The notes below the pieces were generated by a model. It was not told the origin of the DNA, searched no databases, and saw nothing but the letters and a program-made list of their open reading frames with translations. A stretch of DNA of 64,000 nucleotides, taken from positions 558,001 to 622,000 of the forward strand of contig NZ_CP039964.1 in the NCBI RefSeq assembly GCF_005234135.1, read 5' to 3'. Numbering within the stretch: position 1 is the stretch's first letter; each line of letters starts with the position of its first letter. Origin of the DNA: Pseudorhodobacter turbinis (GTDB lineage: Bacteria; Pseudomonadota; Alphaproteobacteria; Rhodobacterales; Rhodobacteraceae). Of the stretch, positions 28,352-36,838 are shown one piece after another. The position numbers and the translations under genes were made by a program.

Positions 28352-28373
28352 CCTTGCCCCCTTAGGGGCAGGG
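28352..28373. terminator. Hairpin between convergent transglycosylase and MFS genes
   Basis: Nine-bp stem CCTTGCCCC and GGGGCAGGG with a 4-nt loop between convergent stops. There is no clear T run, so efficiency is uncertain. Confidence 0.5.
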
Positions 28374-28376
28374 CTA

Positions 28377-29603
28377 TCACGCCCGTCGGGTATCCTTGGG
28401 CTGTAGGGCGAGCCAGATCAACGCGCCGCCCGCCAGCACCAGGAACGGCAGCATCGCGAGGTTCACGGCCGCCCAACCTTCCTGAACGGTCCCCCCCGAA
28501 CAGTTCATCAAACCGCCCGAGGACAGCGAGGCCATCGTTACGCCCCCAAAGACCAAAAGGTCATTGAGGCCCTGCATCCGCCCACGCTCGCTCGGGGCGT
28601 GTTCACCGGCCAGCATTGTGGTGGCGCCGATAAAGCCAAAGTTCCAGCCGACGCCCAACAACATCAGCGCAACAAAGAAATTCTCCAGCTCCACCCCTGT
28701 CAGGGCAACCGCCCCCGCACCGGCAAGGATCACCAAGCCCAGACCGATAATCTTTTCCACGCCGAAACGTGCGATCAGATGGCCGGTAAAGAACGATGGC
28801 ACATACATCGCCAGAACATGCGCCGTGACCACATCGGCGGCATTCGAGGTTTCAAACCCGCAGCCGACAACCGCCAGGGGTGAGGATGTCATCACAAGGT
28901 TCATCAGCGCATAGGATACAGTGGCACAGATCACGGCCACGGCAATGCGCGGCTCTTTGATCATTTCCCATTTGGTGCGGCCCTTGGCCTCACCCACCTT
29001 GGGGGCTGGGGGTTTCGGAATTTTCAGACCCAGAAACAGGAAAGACCCGACAAGGTTGATCCCGATAACCGCCAGATAGGTGCCCATGAAGGGCACGACA
29101 AAGGCCTGCGCCGTTACCTTTACCAGTTGCGGCCCTATGATCGCCGAAAGTAACCCGCCCGCCATCACCCAAGAGATTGCCTTGGGGCGAAATGCCTCGG
29201 ATGCGGTATCAGCGGCGGCAAAACGGTAAAACCCTTGCGCCGACATGTAGGTGCCGGAAAACAGCGCCCCTAGCAAAAAGATCGGGAAAGACGCGGAATA
29301 AAGCCCGTAAGCCCCGATGCCCGCACCCAAGGCTCCGGCTGCAGTGCCGATCAAAAACCCGGCCCGACGCCCGTATTTCTGCATGATCGCCGAAAGCGGC
29401 GTGGCCGAGAGCATTGAGCCGATAACCATGATCGAGATCGAAAGCGTGGCCCAACACGCGTTGGAGGCAAGGGTTTGCCCCGCAAGCCCCGCGATGGTGA
29501 AAATCATCGGCATCTGCGCGCCAAGGATCGCTTGGGCGGCAATCAACACCCAGACATTGCGGCGCGATTGGGCGGAGGCGGGGGATGTATCTGCGTGGGT
29601 CAT
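28377..29603 (-). CDS. MFS transporter
   Basis: A 408-residue integral membrane protein with about twelve hydrophobic segments. The loop between helices 2 and 3 contains MQKYGRRAGFLIG, the MFS signature Gly-Arg-Arg type. A central cytoplasmic loop (KIPKPPAPKVGEAKGRTKWEMIKEP) separates the two six-helix halves. The ATG at 29603 is close to the divergent glycosylase promoter. The substrate is not evident; no linked pathway gene helps. Confidence 0.85.
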   Translation of the reverse strand: MTHADTSPASAQSRRNVWVLIAAQAILGAQMPMIFTIAGLAGQTLASNACWATLSISIMVIGSMLSATPLSAIMQKYGRRAGFLIGTAAGALGAGIGAYGLYSASFPIFLLGALFSGTYMSAQGFYRFAAADTASEAFRPKAISWVMAGGLLSAIIGPQLVKVTAQAFVVPFMGTYLAVIGINLVGSFLFLGLKIPKPPAPKVGEAKGRTKWEMIKEPRIAVAVICATVSYALMNLVMTSSPLAVVGCGFETSNAADVVTAHVLAMYVPSFFTGHLIARFGVEKIIGLGLVILAGAGAVALTGVELENFFVALMLLGVGWNFGFIGATTMLAGEHAPSERGRMQGLNDLLVFGGVTMASLSSGGLMNCSGGTVQEGWAAVNLAMLPFLVLAGGALIWLALQPKDTRRA

Positions 29604-29732
29604 ACATGTTGATTAGGCCGCGCCCCCCTTTCGGGCAAGGGACAAATTGTCATAGCTACAATCCCGGGCGCGGCTTTTGGGGTTTTCCTGCGCATGGTCA
29701 AAGGTTAGCGTGCCCTAAGGATCGGGGGTGTC

Positions 29733-30362
29733 ATGACCGGACGTATCATTGAGGGCGACGCCTGCGTTACCGAGGGCGAGGGCTGGTTGGCCGCGCAAGA
29801 GCCGCGCTTTGCTTATGCCCTGGGGCAGGTGGGGCCGTTGCCGCTGCGCCGCAAGGCTGACGGGTTTGCGGCATTGCTTGATGCGATTGTTGGCCAGCAG
29901 GTCAGTACCCAGTCGGCTGCCGCCATCTGGGGACGGCTGGCCGCAGCGGGGCTGACCGAGGAAGCACCCGTCGCCGCCGCAACCGAGGAAGAGCTGCGCG
30001 CCTGCGGGCTCTCGCGTCAAAAAATCCGCTATGCCCATGCGCTGGCGGCCGCCCTAATCGACTATCCAAGCCTGCGAGGCATGCCCGATGCGCAGGTCAT
30101 CACCACGCTGACGGCCGTTCCGGGTATCGGCACATGGACCGCCGAGATCTATGCGATGTTCAGCCTTGGCCGCGCCGATGTCTTTGCCCATGGCGATCTG
30201 GCACTGCAAGAGGCGGCGCGCAGGCTGTTTGACCTGCCCGAGCGCCCAAAAGAAAAACCGATGCGCGCGCTTGCTCAAGATTGGGCGCCGTGGCGTTCGG
30301 TTGCGGCCCGCATCCTTTGGGCTTATTACCGTGTTTCGACTGCAAAAGAGGGGATTAGATGA
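29733..30362 (+). CDS. DNA-3-methyladenine glycosylase II-like (HhH-GPD)
   Basis: A 209-residue base-excision glycosylase that removes alkylated purines. The helix-hairpin-helix is in TAVPGIGTWTAEIY, and the catalytic Asp lies in FAHGDLALQEAA, as in AlkA. The N-terminal DAIVGQQVSTQSA segment is typical. It lacks the N-terminal AlkA subdomain, so it resembles the short alphaproteobacterial form. It starts after GGGGGTGTC and overlaps the next gene by 4 nt. Confidence 0.88.
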   Translation: MTGRIIEGDACVTEGEGWLAAQEPRFAYALGQVGPLPLRRKADGFAALLDAIVGQQVSTQSAAAIWGRLAAAGLTEEAPVAAATEEELRACGLSRQKIRYAHALAAALIDYPSLRGMPDAQVITTLTAVPGIGTWTAEIYAMFSLGRADVFAHGDLALQEAARRLFDLPERPKEKPMRALAQDWAPWRSVAARILWAYYRVSTAKEGIR

Positions 30363-31018
30363 CACGCAACCTTAGCTCCGACCGTAAAGGTCCGGCAATT
30401 GGCCAAGCGAAAAGTATGGTCGTTTTCGTTCATGGCTACGGCGCGAACGGCGCGGATCTGCTTGGGCTGGCTGATCCGCTTGGGCAGCATATGCCTGATA
30501 CGGTTTTCTATTCCCCCGACGCGCCAGAACCTTGTAACCGCGCGCCAATGGGCCGCCAATGGTTCCCGATCCCGTGGATTGACAGCTCTTCGGAAGAGGT
30601 CGCCCGTGAGGGTTTGCTGGCCGCTGCCGATGACCTCAACGCCTTCCTCGATGAAAAGCTGGCAGAAGAGGGGCTGGACCCAGAGGCGCTTGCCCTCGTC
30701 GGGTTTTCGCAAGGTTCCATGATGAGCCTGCAAATTGCCCCCCGCCGTACGAGTAAAATGGCCGGTGTTGTCGCCTTTTCCGGCAGGCTGCTTGCGCCCG
30801 AACTTTTGCATGAGGCCAGCGTCAAACCACCGGTGCTTTTGATCCATGGCGATCAGGATCCGGTTGTTCCCTTTGAGGATATGGGCCTAGCCGGCAATGC
30901 GCTGGTGGCGGAAGGGTTTGAAGTCTTTGGCCATGTGATGAAAGGGACGGGGCATGGCATCGCCCCCGACGGCTTGTCCATGGCGCTTGCCTTCCTGAAC
31001 GAGCGTCTGCCGAAATAG
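30359..31018 (+). CDS. Carboxylesterase/phospholipase-family alpha/beta hydrolase
   Basis: A 219-residue serine hydrolase. The nucleophile elbow is GFSQGS, the oxyanion region is FVHGYGANG, the acid Asp is in GDQDPVVPF, and the His is in KGTGHGI. The pattern is that of the abhydrolase_2 family (acyl-protein thioesterase and esterase types). ATGA overlap with the glycosylase gene makes the two an operon. The natural substrate is unknown. Confidence 0.9.
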   Translation: MTRNLSSDRKGPAIGQAKSMVVFVHGYGANGADLLGLADPLGQHMPDTVFYSPDAPEPCNRAPMGRQWFPIPWIDSSSEEVAREGLLAAADDLNAFLDEKLAEEGLDPEALALVGFSQGSMMSLQIAPRRTSKMAGVVAFSGRLLAPELLHEASVKPPVLLIHGDQDPVVPFEDMGLAGNALVAEGFEVFGHVMKGTGHGIAPDGLSMALAFLNERLPK

Positions 31019-31060
31019 ACTGCTTGCCCCTTTGCCTGCACGACAGCTTGGCAAAGGGGG

Positions 31061-31435
31061 TTGTCAGATGATCACCGCGATATATAGTCCTGTTTTATAG
31101 GGGTGGGGCCTCTCGCCCGACGGCAATGGGAGAGCGCGATAGAAGATGGGCTGCGACGTCAAAATGACCTTTACCCGAGCGCCGGTTGCCCTGCATCCGT
31201 GTCCGGCATCGGTTTTGAACGCAGCGCTCCAACAGCAACCACATTGCGCGGTTTCGCGCTGGCCTTGGCTAGATCGCATAAGGGCCACATGCCCCATGCG
31301 CGCCGGGGCTGCCTTTGACCACGATCGTTTCCCGCGCAGTCAAAGGCATCATACCCATACTCCCATTGTCTTTCCCCCCATAGGTTCTTCCAAACCTCAA
31401 AAGCGCGTCTGCTTGACGCGCTTTTTTGTTTTTGG
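31061..31435 (+). ncRNA. Candidate structured noncoding transcript (unassigned)
   Basis: No credible protein is encoded between the esterase and the HNH gene. A promoter-like pair, TTGTCA (31061-31066) and TATAGT (31083-31088), is 16 nt apart. A strong terminator lies at 31399-31435. The 300-odd nt between them hold inverted repeats: GCCTTTGAC (31311-31319) with GTCAAAGGC (31339-31347), GCCCC/GGGGC around 31291-31309, and GAGCGC/GCGCTC enclosing about 31167-31229. TATAGGGG near 31096 can pair with CCCCCATA near 31376, which would close the whole molecule. I found no tmRNA T-loop or tag, no RNase P core and no SRP domain. It may instead be a leader or mere intergenic sequence. Confidence 0.35.
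31399..31435 (+). terminator. Strong Rho-independent terminator
   Basis: Perfect 11-bp stem AAAAGCGCGTC and GACGCGCTTTT, 5-nt loop, then a T-rich tail. It ends whatever is transcribed between the esterase and the HNH gene. Confidence 0.88.
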
Positions 31436-31615
31436 AGGGATGCGTATTCACGTCAGTACCCCAGTGCGAATTGTTTTACGTCAATGCTCTCAATGGCTTG
31501 GGAAGATCATGAAACCTGTACCCACATATCCTGATACCGCGCCGCACTTTGGGCGCCAACATTTGACTGCAATGCAAAACCGGAGACGGTCAAAGGCATT
31601 CCGGGAGGACATCGC

Positions 31616-32182
31616 ATGAACGCGTCTGTCTCGGGGCTGCGAACCCTTGTTCTAAACGCCGACTTCCAGCCGTTAAGCTGGGCACCGCTATCAGCCTGGA
31701 GCTGGCAGCAAGCGCTGGTCGCAGTGATGCAAGAGCGCGTGATCCAGGTTAAATCCTATGATGATGTGCTGATCCAAACCCCACGGCAGGCCTTTGAAGT
31801 GCCCGCCGTCGTTGTCCTCAAGCGCTACCGCAAACGCAGACACGTACCGTTTTCGCGGTATAACGTGTTTTTAAGGGATGGGTTTCGCTGCCAGTATTGC
31901 GGAGAACGTCTTCCGGCAAGCGAGCTGACCTTTGACCATGTTATTCCCAAAAGCCGGTCTGGACGTTCAAGCTGGGAAAATATCGTTTCCTCATGTGCGC
32001 CCGATAACCTGAGAAAGGCGAACAGAACCCCGAGTGAAGCACGCATGAAACTCTTGAGAGCGCCTTTTCAACCCACCCCCCAAGAGCTTGACCGCATTGC
32101 AAGAAAGATGCCACTGGTCAAAGAAGAACTCCACAATACATGGTTGGATTACCTATACTGGAGCGCAGAGATCGAGGCATAG
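31616..32182 (+). CDS. HNH endonuclease-domain protein
   Basis: A 188-residue protein with a C-terminal HNH nuclease domain: CQYCGERLPASELTFDHVIP supplies the zinc-knuckle Cys pair and DH, followed by the WENIVSSC segment with Asn and a third Cys. The N-terminal part (LVLNADFQPLSWAPLSAWSW) is the conserved start of a chromosomal family found throughout alphaproteobacteria, so it is probably a house gene rather than a mobile one. The ATG at 31616 has an excellent site, GGGAGGAC. It marks the left edge of the accessory segment. Confidence 0.85.
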   Translation: MNASVSGLRTLVLNADFQPLSWAPLSAWSWQQALVAVMQERVIQVKSYDDVLIQTPRQAFEVPAVVVLKRYRKRRHVPFSRYNVFLRDGFRCQYCGERLPASELTFDHVIPKSRSGRSSWENIVSSCAPDNLRKANRTPSEARMKLLRAPFQPTPQELDRIARKMPLVKEELHNTWLDYLYWSAEIEA

Positions 32183-32549
32183 GCATCGCTGTCTGCATCT
32201 TTGTGTAAATGGAACCATAGTTTTCACAAAACTGGGGATTCTGCTTCCATAAGGGTAGCATCGGATTCACCAAGCATTGCATTCATAAACAATTCGGGTG
32301 CAAATCTGGCAATGGTCCAATTGCCTTCGTGCAACATTTTTCCAAGAAGGGCGGTTTGCAGACATTCTCTGCAGGTGCGCGGTCATTGGTTCGGATTGTG
32401 AAAAGCTGACATTCACACCCCGTCCTGCGCAGAAAATCTTGCCGCACCATGCACCAATGGCAGCTATGCGCAGATAGTGAATTTTGCAAAGTTGCCAATC
32501 GATTGACGCCTGCGCGACTATTTTGGCTTATTGCAAGATCATCTTAATA
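32183..32549. other. Gene-poor, AT-richer stretch
   Basis: No supportable gene in 367 bp. It holds a small inverted repeat TGCAG/CTGCA around 32356-32372, and fragments resembling degenerate dispersed intergenic repeats (near 32340-32420). Base composition is clearly poorer in GC than the flanking core genes. It is the start of the accessory segment. Confidence 0.4.
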
Positions 32550-33182
32550 TCACATGGTGCAAGAGACGGTGGGATGTTTAGGCGATAGGTAAACTCGCAA
32601 ATCATCACCTCTCTTGCCATCGTTAATAGCATCCCTCAGTGCCTCGGCATCTACTTTGAACTCGTCCATGACGACGATAAGTTGCCATATCGTGTCAACA
32701 AATTCGAATGCATCTGGCTCAGGGGGGCTGTAATATGTTGGTTTAGCGGTTGAGCCCTCAGCTAGAAGGCAGGCAAACGTACGCTTGATTATCCCTTTGC
32801 TCTCCAGAGATTGCGTCAAGGCATGATGTTTTTCAATGGGGAGCGTTTTCTTACGAAATTGTGCGTATAGGCTTACAGCTGCGACCTCATCTATAGTTAA
32901 CCCTAGAAGCGTTTTTAATTCCTTGCGGCGCTGTTCCCACCGAAGCACTTTGCGTCGAACAGGGTCAAAACCCTCCCATATAATAATGCCCAATAACAGT
33001 AAGCCGGAAACAATAGCGGCCCAAAAAGCCACTGCGTCAACGTGTTTGGGCCAGTCAGGTAGCAGGTCGGGGTTAAGGAAAAACAAAAAAGTAAGGCCGG
33101 TCGAAACAACAAAGATTAGGAAAGTTGGTTTCGGAGCGGCGTTGACAAAAAAATCCAGCGCTGACTTTAAACTAAAATCCAT
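32550..33182 (-). CDS. SieB-like (superinfection exclusion B type) membrane protein, tentative
   Basis: A 210-residue protein with two membrane helices (about residues 20-36 and 50-70) and a cytoplasmic C-terminal part of about 140 residues. That part begins with a basic helix (RRKVLRWEQRRKELKTL). LTIDEVAAVSLYAQF and LTQSLESKGIIKRTF follow, and then FVDTIWQLIVV. This order, two helices then a small winged-helix-like domain with a short/long residue pattern leading to Lys-Gly-Ile-Ile, resembles proteins annotated as superinfection exclusion B. The match is from memory. The ATG at 33182 follows GTGAGG. Lower GC and position beside a broken restriction gene support an acquired, possibly anti-phage gene. 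Confidence 0.45.
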   Translation of the reverse strand: MDFSLKSALDFFVNAAPKPTFLIFVVSTGLTFLFFLNPDLLPDWPKHVDAVAFWAAIVSGLLLLGIIIWEGFDPVRRKVLRWEQRRKELKTLLGLTIDEVAAVSLYAQFRKKTLPIEKHHALTQSLESKGIIKRTFACLLAEGSTAKPTYYSPPEPDAFEFVDTIWQLIVVMDEFKVDAEALRDAINDGKRGDDLRVYLSPKHPTVSCTM

Positions 33183-33493
33183 AAAAACCTCACACCATTT
33201 CGCGCATATCGAAAGCACATCCCAGGATAGCACGTCAAGAAGAACCCAATCTCAGGGCGACTCGAATATAAGCACCGTGTCTTCGGTTTTTTCTGTCGTG
33301 TCTGCTTTGGGCTGACAGCAGTCATCCGGTGTGATCCTCAGGCCGGTGGCAGGGCATTTTGCGCAAAAACCACGCGCTGCATTGCTGCAAGTCCGCTTGG
33401 AGCCCAAACCTACCAGAAGTCTTAAGTTGCGACCTTCATCAGTTCACTTTATGTTCTGATCAATCATTTGGCGATAGAGAGGCTGCAAGTAGT
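33183..33493. other. Intergenic region between the SieB-like gene and a small ORF
   Basis: About 310 bp, AT-richer. It contains the upstream region of the minus-strand SieB-like gene. I see no further ORF with a ribosome site, and no tRNA or repeat. Confidence 0.35.
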
Positions 33494-33712
33494 ATGAGAT
33501 CAACTTTAAGGACAAAGGCAATCGCTGTCTGCAATGACAAGATCGCTAAGAAGGGAGAAACCGTAGGTCTTTCATTCTACGCTTTTTTTGCCAATAAGAA
33601 TGATGAGCCAAAGTTGCTTATGGAAGCAGCCGAATGGTGGATCAAGACTCACGAACTGGATCACTTCGAGAAGGCGGTGAAAGTTCGAGACATGATCAGT
33701 TCAGGTGTTTGA
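33494..33712 (+). CDS. Small hypothetical protein
   Basis: A 72-residue, mainly helical, charged protein (KAIAVCNDKIAKKGETV, then EAAEWWIKTHELDHFEKAV). No signal peptide or membrane segment. The ATG at 33494 has only a weak site; the frame is open from 33359, but the upstream part looks non-coding in composition. I do not recognise the family. It lies between the SieB-like gene and the broken hsdR and could be a minor part of that accessory segment. Confidence 0.4.
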   Translation: MRSTLRTKAIAVCNDKIAKKGETVGLSFYAFFANKNDEPKLLMEAAEWWIKTHELDHFEKAVKVRDMISSGV

Positions 33713-33723
33713 CCAACGGCAGA

Positions 33724-33744
33724 AAAGTCCGCACAGCGGACCTT
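33724..33744. repeat. Short imperfect inverted repeat, dispersed-repeat type
   Basis: GTCCGC (33727-33732) and GCGGAC (33736-33741) in the context AAAGTCCGCACAGCGGACCTT. The following 100 bp has similar wording (GTCCGCTTCGGTGAAGCTGCATTG). I recognise this style as a common degenerate intergenic repeat of Rhodobacterales chromosomes; copy number cannot be checked here. Confidence 0.35.
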
Positions 33745-33849
33745 CAGCGAGTCAAAATGCTGCACACGTGCTCCAATGTCCGCTTCGGTGAAGCTGCATT
33801 GCGGCATCCGACGTTCCAGCAAAGGTCGGCTATGGGCCGCAAGCCCCCC

Positions 33850-33994
33850 TTAGCTCATTTCTCTTGCCATTGCCTCGGCCTGCTGAACCACGTGCTTGAT
33901 CGCTTCGGCCTGCAGATCTGGCGGAAACCCATGCTTTTTCAGTATCCGTTTTACGGCGACCCGCATCTTTGTGCGGACATTGTCTTTACGCCAC
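33850..33994 (-). pseudogene. hsdR: hsdR remnant, C-terminal end
   Basis: Forty-seven codons at the C-terminus of a type I restriction endonuclease R subunit: DNVRTKMRVAVKRILKKHG and then a stop after AREMS. This matches the end of the EcoR124-type HsdR C-terminal domain. The reading frame continues on the far side of the IS3 element: removing the element and one copy of the 4-bp duplication joins ...VDWW to RKDNVR... without a gap. The piece has no start of its own and is not expected to function. Confidence 0.88.
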
Positions 33995-34065
33995 GGTAAT
34001 CCCCCCCGAAAGTAAGGGGCTGCGGAAGTAGAATTTTCTCGGCAAGATGAACGAGGAGATTTTGA

Positions 34066-34329
34066 ATGAAAATGACCAGATATAGCGAACCCCAGATCCT
34101 TGCGATCCTGCGCCAAGCCGAAGGTGGTGTGCCGGTGGCCGAGCTTTGCCGTGAACATGGCATGAGCAATGCGTCGTTTTACAAATGGCGTGCGAAGTAT
34201 GGTGGCATGGATGCATCCATGGTCAGCCAGATGAAAGCCATGGAGGAAGAGAACCGCAGGCTGAAGCGGATGTATGCAGATCTGAGCATGCAGGCGGACT
34301 TATTGAAGGAAGCCCTCGGAAAAAAGTAA
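34066..34329 (+). CDS. IS3-family transposase OrfA
   Basis: An 87-residue DNA-binding subunit with a helix-turn-helix of the HTH_Tnp_1 type ([20 protein letters not shown], then [16 protein letters not shown]) and a C-terminal leucine-zipper-like helix ([21 protein letters not shown]). It starts after GAGGAGATTTTGA. At its end the heptamer A AAA AAG (34320-34326) precedes the stop by 1 nt and would allow a -1 shift into orfB to make the fused transposase. Confidence 0.93.
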   Translation: MKMTRYSEPQILAILRQAEGGVPVAELCREHGMSNASFYKWRAKYGGMDASMVSQMKAMEEENRRLKRMYADLSMQADLLKEALGKK

Positions 34330-35153
34330 CGGGGCCATCTCAGCGCCGCGAGATGGCCGAAACGGCGGTAGAGCGACGGGGCGTCAGCATCGCGCTGGCG
34401 TGCCGGGCCTTCGAGGTCAGCGAGACCTGCTATCGTTACAGCCCGAAGCTGAAAGACGAGAACGAGGTGATCGCCGATCTGCTGACAGGGCTGACGGATG
34501 CGCGCAAGACTTGGGGATTTGGCCTGTGTTTCCTGCATTTGCGCAACGTGAAGGGGCATCCGTGGAACCACAAGCGGGTCTACCGGATCTACTGTGAGCT
34601 GGAACTGAACCTGCGCATCAAGCCGCGCAAGCGGCTGAAACGGGAGAAGCCTGACGTTCTGGCGGTCCCGAACAGACCGAATGTGACCTGGTCCATGGAC
34701 TTCATGGCGGATCGCCTCGGCGACGGCAGGGCTTTTCGGCTTTTGAATGTGTTGGACGACTTCAACCGCGAAGGGCTGGGGATCGAGGTTGATTTCTCGC
34801 TCCCTGCCGAACGGGTCATCCGCAGCCTTGATCGCATTATCGAATGGCGCGGAAAACCGGGCACGATCAGGGTCGACAATGGGCCGGAATATATCAGCGA
34901 AACACTGAGAAAATGGGCTGAGAAACATAGTGTTACGATCCAGCACATCCAACCCGGACAGCCCCAGCAGAACGCCTATGTCGAGCGCTACAACCGGACG
35001 GTTCGGCATGAATGGCTGGATCAATACATCATCGAAAGCATCGAGGAGGCTCAGGATCAGGCCACACAATGGCTCTGGACATATAACAACGACCGCCCGA
35101 ACATGGGCATCGGCGGCATCACACCCGCTATGAAACTGAAAATGGCCGCGTAA
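34326..35153 (+). CDS. IS3-family transposase OrfB (made by -1 frameshift)
   Basis: The catalytic part of the transposase, about 275 residues in the -1 frame relative to orfA. The DDE residues of the rve integrase fold are visible: Asp in [10 protein letters not shown], Asp in IRVDNGPEY, and Glu in [10 protein letters not shown]. An N-terminal HTH_21-like region ([14 protein letters not shown]) precedes it. I list it from the slippery site, since an independent start is not clear; the frame is open from 34185. Confidence 0.92.
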   Translation, partial: VTGPSQRREMAETAVERRGVSIALACRAFEVSETCYRYSPKLKDENEVIADLLTGLTDARKTWGFGLCFLHLRNVKGHPWNHKRVYRIYCELELNLRIKPRKRLKREKPDVLAVPNRPNVTWSMDFMADRLGDGRAFRLLNVLDDFNREGLGIEVDFSLPAERVIRSLDRIIEWRGKPGTIRVDNGPEYISETLRKWAEKHSVTIQHIQPGQPQQNAYVERYNRTVRHEWLDQYIIESIEEAQDQATQWLWTYNNDRPNMGIGGITPAMKLKMAA

Positions 35154-35192
35154 GTTCTACAGATGCACCCCGTTAAAAAGGGGGCGATTACC

Positions 35193-35726
35193 CCACCAGT
35201 CTACAGAGGCGCTTGCGCGGACGGTGTTTACAAGTTCGGCTGCAATCACACGCAAGTCTTCGTTACCCATCAAGGCCATCGCACTTTCGCTGCGTGCAAG
35301 GGCGTCATAAAAGGCGGCTTCCTCTTGCGATAGGCCGTCTTCCGGCTCCTCCCGCAAATCACGGGCCAGCTTGAGCAACTCCTGAATAACCTGAAGCGCA
35401 TCGATGCTGCGGTTGTGGTAGCGGGAAATGGCCTCTGTCAGTTGTTGCGAGAATGCGTCTTTCTTCGCAAGGTTTGTCCGCGTCCGGGAGGATATCTCTC
35501 CGTTCAACAGCCGGCGCAGAGCTTCGACCGCAAGGTTCTTTTGATCCATTCCCTGAATGCCAAGCAAAAAAGCCTCATCCAGGACGCCGATATCGGGGCG
35601 ATCGACGCCGCACTCTTTAAGGATGTCGATGACTTCGGTTGAACCTACCGCCTGATTGATCAGTTGCGAGATCGCAAATTCCGTATTTTCAACCGCACTT
35701 CCGGATTGCGGCCTGCACGGCGGCAA
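35193..35726 (-). pseudogene. hsdR: hsdR remnant, middle fragment
   Basis: The C-terminal helical domain of a type I restriction R subunit (DUF3387 type): AISQLINQAVGSTEVIDIL, RRLLNGEISSRTRTNL, and DALQVIQELLKLARDL. On its 5' side it is in a different frame from the preceding helicase part: the chimeric ORF reads AAIRKCG then stops, whereas this frame reads [10 protein letters not shown], so a one-base indel lies near 35690-35710. On its 3' side it is cut after VDWW by the IS3 element. Any TTG start in this frame is incidental. Confidence 0.88.
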
Positions 35727-36714
35727 AGAAGCTGACTTCTTCCTTGATATCCTCAGCCTCGGGGCTAGCTGATGCGATCCGGAATGCGGTGATCAACCGC
35801 GTGGCTGCCTTCATGAATCGTTTCTTGCTGAGCTTTCGATCGCCGCCCTCAACCTGTTTTCCATCTTTATCGAATACAGGCAGAGTCAAAGCATGTTCGA
35901 TCGCCATGGGGAGGATGTGGATGCGATCTTGGGGCGTTCCTCGCAAAGCGTCCTGATAGGCGATGCCGTAGAACATGTCGCGCATGACATCTAGCGCGGT
36001 CATCAAAGCATCAACAGCTTCACGTTTATCAACGCCGGTGCGTTGTTGATCGGAAGCTGAATAATGTGCCAGCGCTTTTTTCAGATCCGCGGCGAGGCCA
36101 ATGTAATCGACCACCAGACCTGAAGGTTTGTCTCCGAAAACGCGGTTTACACGTGCGATGGCCTGCATCAACCCGTGGCCCTTCATGGGCTTATCCACGT
36201 AAAGCGTGTGCATGCAGGGCGCGTCAAAACCAGTCAGCCACATATCACGCACGATCACCAGCTTCAGCTCATCCGCTGAATTGCGATAGCGATTGCGCAG
36301 TGCCTCTTGTCTCGATTTCGAGCGAATGTGAGGCTGGAACGCTGCCGGATCTTGGGCCGAACCGGTCATGATCACTTTGACAGCGCCTTCTGTATCTGTA
36401 TAGGGCGGTTGCAAATTAGGCCACGGTAGCGTCGGCATTGTGTGCACCGCCCAGTTCAGCCCCGCTAACTTCAGCATGCTTTCCATGAACCCGGTCGTCT
36501 GCCTCAAGGGCAAACCGAACAGCACTTTGATCGTCAGGCAAGCTTGTATCGCCACATCACTGTAAGCCTGTTGACGTCCCCTCTTGCCACAAGGCTGCGC
36601 CTCCCACACCATCTCATCATCAAACCAGATCGATAATGAACCGCGCTGTTTTAGGGCTTGGTGGTAGTCAGACCAGTTCTTGGTGTTGTAAGTCGTTGGT
36701 ATCCAGCTGCTCAT
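35689..36714 (-). pseudogene. Chimeric ORF: IS5-type transposase N-terminus fused to an HsdR fragment
   Basis: An open frame of 341 residues made of two unrelated parts. Residues 1 to about 95 are the N-terminus of an IS5-family transposase ([47 protein letters not shown]). From about residue 110 it is the second helicase lobe and following linker of a type I restriction subunit ([52 protein letters not shown]). The join is near 36400-36430. The transposase lacks its catalytic domain, and HsdR lacks its nuclease and first RecA lobe. The IS5 upstream end continues into about 36715-36770. It could be transcribed, but a function is unlikely. Confidence 0.85.
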
Positions 36715-36838
36715 GGCTGTCAGCTATCACGCTGGGTTCACAACATGAATCCCCGAAACCGATTTCGCGCAACAAAGCCTCGTAGCATCCACATCGTTTT
36801 CTTGAGTGACGACTGCAATTTATTGTGAAGCTTGAGAA

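Larger units (their letters stand above)
33991..35196 (+). mobile_element. IS3-family insertion sequence (IS407-group type) with 4-bp target duplication
   Basis: The element spans 33995-35192. Its ends are inverted repeats: GGTAATC, C-rich, GGGG..TGC...GTAGAA on the left, and the matching GATTACC on the right, read inward. Directly outside, CCAC occurs at 33991-33994 and again at 35193-35196, a clean 4-bp target duplication as expected for this group. Inside are orfA and orfB linked by a programmed frameshift. The element looks complete (1198 bp) and recently inserted, because its ends and target repeats are undamaged. It interrupts hsdR. Confidence 0.92.

Noticed and set aside
31081..31435. 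tmRNA (ssrA), RNase P RNA or SRP RNA in the structured intergenic region
   Set aside because: No T-loop, CCA junction or plausible tag peptide ending in Ala; no conserved RNase P core; no SRP helix 8 sequence. Left as unassigned.
31146..31619. 157-codon open frame across the intergenic region
   Set aside because: No ribosome site, unnatural composition (His/Pro/Arg-rich), crosses a strong terminator and runs into the HNH start.
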